Source: Astropecten irregularis
Lineage: Eukaryota; Echinodermata; Asteroidea; Paxillosida; Astropectinidae
Assembly (NCBI GenBank): GCA_963971285.1
Contig: OZ020244.1
Coordinates: 11,408,001-11,472,000 of the forward strand
Reading direction: 5' to 3'
DNA: 64,000 bases
A program made the position numbers and the translations under genes. How positions within the stretch are numbered: position 1 is the first letter of the stretch; every line of letters starts with the position of its first letter. Below the pieces are notes generated by a model. That model was not told the DNA's origin and did not search any database. It worked only from the letters and a program-made list of their open reading frames with translations. Positions 55,247-64,000 of this stretch are shown here, in pieces.

Positions 55247-57132
55247 CTATAGTAAGAAACCGCACGCATGTGCTATGCGTGCACGGTGTACACATGGGGG
55301 TGTACGTGTGGGTGTACAGTACATGTGTACAGTACAGTAACAGTTTACAAAAGTCATGTACATGTACGTTGTATGTGGCAGGTATTTTGCAGCAGCGTAA
55401 AACTTGTCACATGTGCTTATATGTACACGATCATCCTCAACCTGTTCGTTGTCGTTCACGATTTTGGTGATTACCGCTGATCTGACAAGATGATTTGTTG
55501 ATGATTTTCGAACTTTTGACAGATTTGCCCAAGCCCGTTTTCTATGACAGAAGTCTCTTTTACAAGCAGTGTATATTAAGAAAATCTCAAATGTTCCACT
55601 CGTGAAAACTTGTACTGCGCTAGCCGACCATCGATACCTACCTACGTACGTAAGGAATAAGGCCTGCCTTGCCATGCCATGCCGCCATGCCCCAGCCGGC
55701 GCGCGCCCCATACACATGGGTAGAATGATGTTTCGTTCACACAATGCTTCGGCTGATTGGTCAACGTACGATGCAGTGTCGACATAGCGGGTTACGAATT
55801 TTGTGATTGGCTAGAGTGGCTACTGGCTAATCGCCGAAAAGCGTGTTACGAATTTTGTGATTGGCTACTACATGTAGCAACTCAATCCCACGGTGCCCCA
55901 TGTGCGCGCGTGCGCGAAATGTCCTCAGTAGGCTGACTTTATGAATGAATTGATTTTTACCCCGCCCCTATTTTTAGCGCGCGCGGCAATTATTGGATGA
56001 CTAGCCTGTCAATCAGTTAGATTTCTGCGATCCCAAAAAGAATGTGTGGAACCTAGACGTCTTTGCATGCTTCCGCTTCCTGCTTCGTTCAATAAATGCC
56101 ATTTTCTAATAAAGGGGATCCTTGGCTTTCGATTGATACCAAATTTACAGGTAATTTTCACTTTTAAGGTGTCTTAAAATCCAGTCAAATGAATGTTTCT
56201 TTTTGCTCGGAAAATCGGTCCATAATTTTTTTAAAAACTCACGCAAACGATACTTTCAAATGATTAAAAGGTATAAGGAAGGAGTATTTTCTAAAAGCTG
56301 GAAGTGTTGTGATTCCAACGGTGCATGTTGATTTTGATTTGGCATGTGCGATAACGTGCGATTTACGCATTTCTAACTCGATGATTTCGCTCGAACTGTG
56401 AAGTTTGCGACTCTAATCAACATTCTTGTCTAGAATGGATGTAGTGAAAGGAGCCATGCGCGCTGCCCTGCATACATTTGTACACGTGTAATGCGCGGGC
56501 CTACTTTTGCTGCATGTGGTCTGCGCTCGTCTACATAAATCTGGTTACGCGTCTCCCTCTCGACTCCGATCAATTCAAAACCATTTCTTCTCTATAGCAC
56601 CATGCTCAAATCCATCGATTTTGCATTCATTGCGAGTAAATCTCATTGGTCTTCGAAGTTTCGCGAAAGTTTGGCGAAATTCTTTCCAAAATACTGCGTT
56701 TTGAATGAGGTTGCTTCATTCAAGCTACATTTTCGAATATTTCTCATACATGAACCTAAAATAAGCAGTCATTTTTGGAAATAATGAGACACAAATGCTT
56801 AAATAAAGTTGAGTTTGCGATTGGAGTAGAAATCTGATGTTCGATCTAAAAACTGGCAGAATGAAAAACAAAACCTTCTCCCTTTTTAGTGGGAACATCT
56901 CTGTCAATTTTGAAGGTACTGAGTTGATTTAAGCACCATTGCATTTCTCACATTACAAGCTTTCCATTGATACCAAACTTGTTGGGTTCCTTCACAAATT
57001 TAAAATTTCATCGTACTCCCTACCATAGTTTGACCTGGACGGCGCGTGGTTTCGATCTTGGGTATTATGTCACTCCTGAAATCGGACTCTTCTGCCCTCT
57101 GACGATTCAGATAATCAGATTTCAGATTTAAA
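55247..57132. other. Interior of the 3.27-kb insertion, no gene assigned
   Basis: TGTACA/GTGTAC-rich DNA (55290-55440). A 165-codon minus-strand frame here (55247-55744) has no recognisable domain. A roughly 25-bp direct repeat (GTTACGAATTTTGTGATTGG) lies at about 55791 and 55846 and contains inverted CCAAT boxes. Nothing else recognised. Confidence 0.4.
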
Positions 57133-57765
57133 TCTGAAGTTTTACATAATTGTACATTTATGATTTTAAAAGAAACAACCATTACACATTCAGACATTAT
57201 CCATTGAAGACAAGCTGTAGTTCACATTAAACTGCTTAAAAAATTTTGAACACATTTTAGTCTTGTGCTTGGCATACTTCTAAGCAGAATCCGTCAATAA
57301 TGATGTCAACCAGTGCTTGGAGGGCTATTTGCTTGGGAGACACTGACATGGAGACGGATGCAATTCATGCCGAGTCTGAATTTGATGATTAGCACTAAGT
57401 CTTCATGTCTGCCACTTCTAAAACTTCTAAAACTTGATAGTTTTACAATCTGAAGTTTTACATAATTGTACATTTATGATTTTAAAAGAAACAACCATTA
57501 CACATTCAGACATTATCCATTGAAGACAAGCTGCAGTTCACATTAAACTGCTTAAAACATTTTGAACACATTTTAGTCTTGTGCTTGGCATACTTCTAAG
57601 CAGAATCCGTCAATAATGATGTCAACCAGTGCTTGGAGGGCTATTTGCTTGGGAGACACTGACATGGAGACGGATGCAATTCATGCCGAGTCTGAATTTG
57701 ATGATTAGCACTAAGTCTTCATGTCTGCCACTTCTAAAACTTCTAAAACTTCTAAAACTAATCCT
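57133..57765. repeat. 316-bp direct tandem duplication inside the insertion
   Basis: TCTGAAGTTTTACATAATTG begins the unit at 57133 and again at 57449. The copies are nearly identical and each ends in CTTCTAAAACTTCTAAAAC repeats. A short frame in each copy (SIMMSTSAWRAICLGDTDME) ends at a stop and could be the last exon of a lost transposase. This is uncertain. Confidence 0.8.
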
Positions 57766-58272
57766 ACAGATGAACATGTACAATGAATGAGTTTGTTGTA
57801 ATATTTTCCTCCAATTTCAGTTGTAAAATTTACTCAATGTTCTCAACAAAGGTTACATGTCTATCTGTAAGGTTTGCATCATTATTACTTGACGATCTTA
57901 CAAAATAACATGTACTTCTGCTAGGCAACACACACCATAATTTCCAGTGCTCCAAAGCCTGGAAACAAAAAAAAAGACAATTTCTTGTCTAAATTAATGT
58001 CCAAACTTGACAAGAATTTAGACAATGTTTTGTCTAAATTAATGTCCAACCTTCAAAAGAATGATAATAAGGTATAAAATTGCTAAGGTACTTGACTAAA
58101 ATCAACATAAAATATCTCTTTAAAAAGAGGCCCAAAAGTGGCAGAAAAAGCCTTAGAGAGCACCACAGAGCATCTAGAATGAAAAATTTTTCGGGGCCCT
58201 TAAGCGGGCCCCGGATCCCACGCCGGCTACTTGGATTTTTTCACCTGCTACTCAGAAATCTCTGGACAACAC

Positions 58273-58494
58273 ATCATGTATGCCCAACGGAATATCAATC
58301 CCAATCTGAGACACAACTTCAGGTTGTTTACATGCTTCAACAACATCCAAGGACCCGGAGGAAACCGTAACATTATTGACTGGCCCTGGCTGAATAATAG
58401 AAGGCAGATTACAGGAGTTATACTCAGACAACAAAGTGGAACTGACACCATTCTTGAATTCATGCCACAGCTTGAAACTGCATTTATTATGCAC
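58273..58494 (-). pseudogene. Ngaro gag, N-terminal fragment beyond the insertion
   Basis: The minus-strand frame reads LLSEYNSCNLPSIIQPGP... to IGIDIPLGIH, where it meets the insertion. Its end fits the start of the gag block at 55005. No ATG is seen at its front, and two in-frame TAA codons lie just upstream (about 58495-58500), so a start by splicing or further damage must be assumed. Confidence 0.5.
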
Positions 58495-58740
58495 TTATTA
58501 AAAATGCAAAAGAAAAAACATATGAACAGAAAGTTATGTACATTAATTACACATTATTCAAATTTTCCTAGAATGAAATGGCAAGGAGCCGGATACCGAA
58601 CACAGGGCAAACCGGCTATACAGACAAACAGGACATAACATTTAATTAATGGACTACCACACCATGTCCATTAAAACAGATTTATGAACGCCATCGTCCA
58701 TACCCACTTGTGGCCACACCAAATAGGACTACCAGTCCTT

Positions 58741-59330
58741 ACACTGTAAAAAATGTTGGGCATTTTTTAACAAATATTTTAACCAACATTGGTCTACATA
58801 TCAACTGGTAACATAATTGGTCAATAATAACCCAACTGGTGTTGGGTAGTAACTTTCCCTATTAATTGGTTAATTATCTTTGCCAACAAGTTGGGCTTTT
58901 GCTTTTACCCAACCATTGCTATTTTGCATTTGCCTCATCTGTTGGTTAATAGTTATCCCAGCAGTTGGTCAAATAAGATTGCGATTTTGTTGGTTAATCT
59001 GAATTTCCCATTAATTGGTCAAATCGTTTTGCACAATAATTGGTCACTTCATTGCAAGTAGTTGGTTATTTCTTTGTCTCCTTTGTTGGTTAACCTGAAC
59101 TTCCCAGTTGGTCAAATCTTTTTGCACAATAGTTGGTCAATTTCATTCCAAGTAGTTGTTTTTTGTTTGTCTCATTGTTGGTTAATATTAACTTCCAAGT
59201 TGGTCAAATCATTTTGCACAATAATTGGTCAATTTCAACTATCCCAGCAGTTGGTTGCTTTTTCACATGTTATTGGTTGAAATGAGCTTCACAGTTGGTC
59301 AAACTTGCAAAATAGAAGTTGTGTATTAAA
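58741..59330. repeat. TTGGTTAA/TTGGTCAA array behind an ACACTGTAAAAAA terminus
   Basis: The block starts ACACTGTAAAAAATGTTGGG. It then has about 25 copies of TTGGTTAA, TTGGTCAA or CCCAACTGG, some arranged in roughly 65-90-bp units with TTTTGCACAATAATTGGTCA. Layout resembles the subterminal arrays of element B but the word differs. The other end is not found. Confidence 0.6.
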
Positions 59331-60422
59331 ACTTTCTGGTAGTTGGCTAAAAACACTTGCATCCCCTTTGGAATGATGAACCTCACTTGCAATAGTCAAA
59401 TCTATAGTTTCCACACTTTGTTTCTTAGTTTGCCTATATACTGTACAAGGAAGGTAACGCAAATGAAACTGATTTCACTATAATTGTACAAGTTAACACA
59501 AAACTTTATTTCAAAACTAATAAAGAACAGTACTTTTATCAACTGTATCACTCCTTCCGGTATAAGTTGAGTCAGTTGCAACTATGGCATATTACTTTTA
59601 TGCAACTGATCTCAAAACGAGACTTCTCTTTTAAAAGGGAATACAAATATATAAACCAAGCTACTGAGCTATACTAGACCACGACTACTGCAGTGAAGAT
59701 ATTGATGCATGTGATTTACTTGATTTTTATGTAACAAAAAAACCCAAAAGAGTGGCTTCTCTCTCATAAAGGAATACAAATGAATAAATCAATCAATCCA
59801 ACCATCTTTTCAGCTGCTAGATATTACACCATTAATACTATACAGTAAAGATATTGTTGCATGTGATTTACTTAATTTTATACAAAAAAAAAACAAAGAG
59901 TGACTTCTCTCTCAAAAAAAAATCAATCAATCAATCCAACCATCTTTTCAGCTGCTAGATATTACACCATGAATATTATAGTAAAGATATTGTTGCATGT
60001 GATTTACTTAATTGTATACACAAAACAAACAAACAAACAGAGTATCTTCTCTCTCAAGGAATACAGGCAATCAAACCGAATTCTCAGTTATTTGATACAG
60101 AACCCTGCAGATTCAATCTTGTTCAATGTTCAATGTGCAAAACAAACGGAAGAGTTAACTTCTCTTGCAAAAAGGAATATTATAAACAAATTTATCAAAC
60201 CAAATCCTCAAAAGATTTACCTTTTAACAGACAATGAAAAAGGTCTCTATCCAGATGTTTCTCAGTAATCCTTTGTGTGGCGTAGTTTGAGTTGCATTTT
60301 TAAAATCCTTTTTTTCTTCATTACATATTGCAACTAAATTTTGAGGCAAAACTAACAACAAACAACAGTTAATAATTCCTGTATTATCATGTGCTGCTGA
60401 TAAACAAACTAAAACATCAAGT
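59331..60422. repeat. ~140-bp tandem repeat (three copies) and flanking AT-rich DNA
   Basis: TGCATGTGATTTACTT recurs at about 59705, 59857 and 59995. CAATCCAACCATCTTTTCAG plus CTGCTAGATATTACACCAT recurs at about 59795 and 59931. Periods are about 150 and 138. Noncoding. The 3' part of the stretch probably includes the 3' UTR of the downstream minus-strand gene. Confidence 0.65.
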
Positions 60423-63285
60423 TTACTTGAGATGTTTGGTCAGATATGCCCTGAAGTCCCTCACAGTGGGAGGAATGGCTGTAGGCAGCTCGTATATAAA
60501 GACCTGTAAGAATTCCCACACTGTTTTCACTTGGGGTTGATACATAATGTCGAGCACAAAGTGTGCCTTGAATGCAACGTCAATGGTGTTCAACAAACTT
60601 GGGTAGGACACAGCTCGTCTCTCTGCAACGAGGAAGTGCTGAGTTGGCTTTAGGCGGTCTGTAGCATACAGTGCCAGTATGAATGGCTGTGGCCTCTCAG
60701 AGCTGTCAATACTATGCAGGTAGTCTTCCACATTCGTGATGGACTGAAAAAGGAAAGGTGAAAATTAGTTTCGAAGAGAAAATGGTAAGCCATTAAAACT
60801 TAATTGATCTGAAATGGTTTAATCGGTTGAAAATGGCATTAGTGATGAAGGCAGACAATAAGATGCAATTTACTGAAACACAGCAAATGCTACAAGCCAT
60901 AATGCAGTCAATAATGCTGATTAGAATTTTGTCAAATACATAATGATAACACCACAGATGATGTACAATGCGCAAAATCCATTTAAGTAAGATGCTCAAG
61001 TTGCAAAGAGAAAATACAAAATAGACTTGATATTATTCATCAAAGTATGAAGAGAAGTAGGATTTTTCATTTGCAACTTGCAATGTCTTTCTTATGTCTT
61101 TCTATATCATGTCAATACTTTCTAACAATTTTGACCAAACAAAAAGAATAATTACTGGATTCAAATTCAAGTCGCATTTGAATTAAATTGACATGTAATC
61201 TTTTCAATTAAACCTGTTTGTTTTTATAAAAGTATGGACTTTGGGCTTAGATAAATCATGAACAGCTTACTGGTTTTAAGTCAATGAAAGCATCAACGCT
61301 GTCCTTGACAGTGCATCGGCCACCACCCTTCCCCTTACTTCGTCCTCCTAGAATGACCGGTAGTAGCATGAACGCCAGGTTTTTCTTCTCATCTGAAATG
61401 TAAAAAAAAGAAGGAAACCAAAGGTAAAGACTATTCCCTGTCAACATTCTGACCATAAGTCTCATTCACAACAGGTATTATATGAATCTAAAAGGGCAAT
61501 CAGCAACCTCAGGTGGCGACCATAATATGCCAATGTTGCAGTTCTCCCATTTTTTTTTAAATGGACTGCAGCTTGATCACAAGGAGAAAATACTGCAGTT
61601 TCCGTGCGGGCCGCTACGTGAAAAACACAATCACATCGTTCCACGTTTGGTTTCAGCTCAAGTGTGCATTAACTCTATATTCAGTGAGTGGATTTTATCT
61701 GCTGATAAGCCAGAGAAACAAACCACATAGGCCTACTGTGTCTGAACATCACATGCATGGGAACATCACATAGCCTAGCAAGTGAGGAGAAAAAGCTCCT
61801 CAACCTCTGACTTAATAGGAATAATTCAAAACCAGTAAGAATTTATAACAGTAGAGAGAGTGTCCTCCTCTTTTACATCTTGCAGGTGAAGGGTCTGCTT
61901 CCATGGCCTCTTTGACAAATGCAAACAAACAGTTGTGGGGGAGGAGGAAAAAAAACAAGAAAGCTGTGTTTCAATAGATCAAAATTACTTTGACGTGACC
62001 TTTTTACCTGTACACACCACAACCTCTTGAAATTAGGAATACTTTTTACCATGTCTTTGTCCAGTAAACGTGGATACTTCTCCAGGATGTCAGCCAGTGA
62101 GTGCTTCTCGGCAATGAACTGCTTACGATGCTTTGTGGTTAATTTCATGTATTCTTTCACCTTGGTGACTGGCTCCATATTCTCCTTCATCCAAGCAACC
62201 ATCTCTGCTTCGCTTTCTGGGGAGCGATCCTCTTCATCTGATGATGACTCTGTAGCAATCAAGTGTACAGAGAAATCGCAATAGCATTTATGTCCATCTT
62301 ACAAGTTGGAATAAGGTTTGAAAATGTACACGGGTGCCTTAAAGCATACTTAGCTTTTGACAGTCAAGGTCACATACATAAAAAACCATATCCTTTTGAT
62401 TCACGTTTTGTGTGCATTGAAACTCACAGAAAGCACCAAGTTAACACACATTCGCATTTGCCAGTGTTGTCCTACATCTAATTAAGGAAAGCAGATATTT
62501 GCCAACTAGAGCTGGGTGCCAATATAATGTATGCCAAATAAATACCTTCAGAGGATGGTTGCTGTCTGTTGTTGCTCTTTTCATTTCTGTCAAGCATGGT
62601 CTTCCTGATATACCTGAGGCGTTCTTCTAAATATCCTGTTGCTGGCCGTCCACTAGCTCCTTTCATATACCATGCTTCCTAAACATGAAACAAGTTAATT
62701 CAAGTGCAAACAACATTTTCGTCTACTTAGACTTTCTTTTTAAAAATTGAAAAAAATTACTCTGTTGTAAGCTGAAACAAATCAAAACCCACTAAATTCG
62801 CAATTTTCATTGTTGAAAAATTGATTTAAATTTGGAATCAAGCTCACCGTGATTGCAACCCATAAGTATTTAGGGGCATTATTTCAATTTAATTAGATAT
62901 ACAGAAACATTTTTCTCCAAATTTTATAAAATTTTCTCTCTTGAAGAATGACAAAATTGTAAATCTAAAACAGTATACTTACAAAGCCATTTCCCTCTGG
63001 ATGGTGTAAATAATGCTTTGCTATAAACAAAGATAGATGAGTTCAGATGACTAGTAAATGTTTTGATTTTTAAGATCTGAAAAAATCTTGCAGAAAGTGA
63101 AATAAAAAGGCTTACAAAGGGAGACGACAGCTTCTTCTTTTTCTGGGAAGGTTCAAAATGTGAATCAGCCTGGGACGAGTCAGAGAATGCATCAAGTGTG
63201 TCATCTGTGTCCATGCATGTACTAGTAGAAGGGCTGCTGCTTGGGAGAGGTATGGAAGGGCCCGGTTCCTGGCGCTTCTGAAACT
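60423..63285 (-). CDS. SAMD3-like host gene, 3' exons (5' end outside the window)
   Basis: Minus-strand exons, 5' to 3': about 63285-63116, 63015-62983, 62678-62546, 62249-62008, 61387-61271 and 60743-60423 (TAA). All introns are GT-AG and phases agree if the second of two nearby AGs is used at 63015 and 61387. The product has a Ser-rich region (SIPLPSSSPSTSTCMD), then HPEGNGF-EAWYMKGASGRPA. An acidic-to-helical part follows (AEMVAWMKENMEPVTKVKEY) and KNLAFMLLPVILGGRS. It ends RPQPFILALYATDRLKPTQH...VWEFLQVFIYELP. The order LLPxLL, FILALG-like, TxxFxVxxR, VWxFLQxxIY recalls invertebrate proteins annotated as SAMD3-like. Function unknown. The SAM domain would lie upstream, beyond the window. 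Confidence 0.55.
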
Positions 63286-63608
63286 GAACATACACACATG
63301 TACAGTACAATTAATAATACGTTTTATTTTTGATATTATTGAAAGGCAGACCATTTCATAAACCAATTTGTAAATTAAAGGTATGATGCAGATTTAATTC
63401 AGTCTGGAAGCTTACTGCATGTGGTATGCAATGGTGATATCATAATCCATTATATGCACATTATACACGGACTCAATGAAAGAAACCAACAATCAGTTTT
63501 TTCTGTTTGAGATGATGCCACAGCCAGAGTGGATTTATTATTATTGGACGCCGACTGTAATGGCAGTCCCATTTAGTAATCTCAATAAATCAAATAAAAA
63601 CATGAACA
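63286..63608. other. Noncoding flank or intron of the minus-strand gene
   Basis: No coding exon is recognised between the most upstream exon seen and the minisatellite. It is probably intronic. Confidence 0.35.
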
Positions 63609-63785
63609 GTGGGCACACCAGACCCAACCACGGGCACACCAGACCCAACCATGGGCACACAGCCCCAAACCATGGGCACACCAGACCCAACCATGGGCAC
63701 CCCGGCCCCAAACCATGGGCACACCAGACCCAACCATGGGCACACAGCCCCAAACCATGGGCACACCAGACCCAACCACAGGCAC
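63609..63785. repeat. ~20-bp minisatellite GGGCACACCAGACCCAACCA
   Basis: Nine units alternating GGGCACACCAGACCCAACCA with GGGCACACAGCCCCAAACCAT. Each end is well defined. All six reading frames are open through it, which is a repeat artefact. Confidence 0.85.
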
Positions 63786-64000
63786 TATGTGCCCGGAGAA
63801 AAATAAAGAGAAACATAATAAACCATTAAGCCAATAGGTCTTTCCGCCGATGTTGAACATTCGGCCGGAAAGTGAAAATGCAATCCTTAATAATAAATGC
63901 ACAAGAAATTCATGAAACTTGAATTAAAATGAAATTCAGTTTTCCCACTGACGTTGCACATTCAGTCGGGCTGCGCCTATAAGCAATGAAGCATACTTGT
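63786..64000. other. Noncoding end of the window
   Basis: A partly inverted pair, CCGCCGATGTTGAACATTCGGCC (63845-63867) and the related CCACTGACGTTGCACATTCAGTC (63946-63968), suggests a diverged direct repeat. No gene. Confidence 0.3.

Larger units (their letters stand above)
55006..58272. mobile_element. 3.27-kb DNA-transposon-like insertion in Ngaro gag
   Basis: GTGTTGTCCAGA at 55006-55017 and TCTGGACAACAC at 58261-58272 are perfect 12-bp inverted ends. Both ends also carry GCCGGCTAC further in. CATGTA flanks the insertion on both sides (about 54993-54998 and 58275-58280), and the two gag parts join sensibly there. A hAT-like origin is possible (6-8 bp duplication). I found no intact transposase inside. 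Confidence 0.65.
50442..58740 (-). mobile_element. Ngaro/DIRS-like tyrosine-recombinase retrotransposon, interrupted in gag
   Basis: In order on the minus strand are gag, reverse transcriptase, RNase H, tyrosine recombinase and an SGNH hydrolase. This is the order known for Ngaro elements, some of which carry a hydrolase. Related sequences, GCCGGATACC with GGGCAAACCGG, lie near both outer edges (50442-50471, 58588-58615) in the same orientation, as expected for split direct repeats. A 3.27-kb insertion splits gag. Exact ends were not proved. Confidence 0.65.

Noticed and set aside
55247-55744. 165-codon minus-strand gene
   Set aside because: No domain, no start context, and partly made of TGTACA-rich simple sequence.
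63476-63902. Overlapping frames on both strands in the 20-bp minisatellite
   Set aside because: Repeat-generated peptides (GHTRPNHGHT and similar) open in several frames at once.

Overview
This is eukaryotic nuclear DNA. It has GT-AG introns, no operons, low coding density and a very high load of transposons, minisatellites and foldback elements. The mix suggests a marine invertebrate, probably an echinoderm, hemichordate or cephalochordate: AGGCCTA/AACGTT-rich noncoding DNA, a Ngaro/DIRS retroelement carrying an SGNH hydrolase, a Helentron with OTU and endonuclease domains, DUF4806 and BEN-domain genes, and non-LTR remnants. The species cannot be fixed from the sequence alone.

Layout. 1-5157: the 5' part of a CACTA/EnSpm-like transposase gene on the minus strand (1-1239). 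Behind it lie a foldback MITE (2746-3240) and a 1.6-kb array of 60-bp palindromic monomers ending in the motif CTTGCTATCTGGG (5145-5157). 7430-15362: an apparently complete 7.9-kb DNA transposon of the same superfamily on the plus strand. It has 34-bp terminal inverted repeats (33/34 identical), a GT target duplication, subterminal TTGGGCCAAC arrays, a 745-aa transposase with a visible DDE triad, and a second six-exon gene for a DUF4806 protein. 17993-18414: a MITE. 18473-28214: a decayed Helentron whose cysteine protease-like, OTU, zinc-finger, HUH Rep, Pif1-like helicase and endonuclease regions read almost collinearly through three stops and one frameshift. 28225-32960: minisatellites and MITEs.

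32970-39609: a BEN-domain gene on the plus strand with duplicated small exons. One duplicated exon unit has been split by a composite element (33079-35286) and a solo-LTR-like insertion (35321-35730). 39935-47357: a minisatellite followed by a 3.64-kb direct tandem duplication containing head-to-head tRNA-like sequences. 47575-49040: an element flanked by TTAA. 49137-49749: the tail of a non-LTR retrotransposon. About 50442-58740: a Ngaro-like tyrosine-recombinase retroelement on the minus strand (gag, RT, RNase H, tyrosine recombinase, SGNH hydrolase). Its gag is interrupted by a 3.27-kb insertion (about 55000-58272). 60423-63285: the 3' exons of a minus-strand host-type gene resembling SAMD3-like proteins. 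The window ends with a GGGCACACCAGACCCAACC minisatellite.

The most interesting system is the CACTA-like pair. Both elements share the terminal motif and place an array of palindromes behind it. The palindromes keep a TGGGCCA core but differ in their flanking arms. The intact element also carries a DUF4806 gene that could play the accessory DNA-binding role known for TnpA in plant En/Spm. This is an inference that the sequence supports but does not prove.
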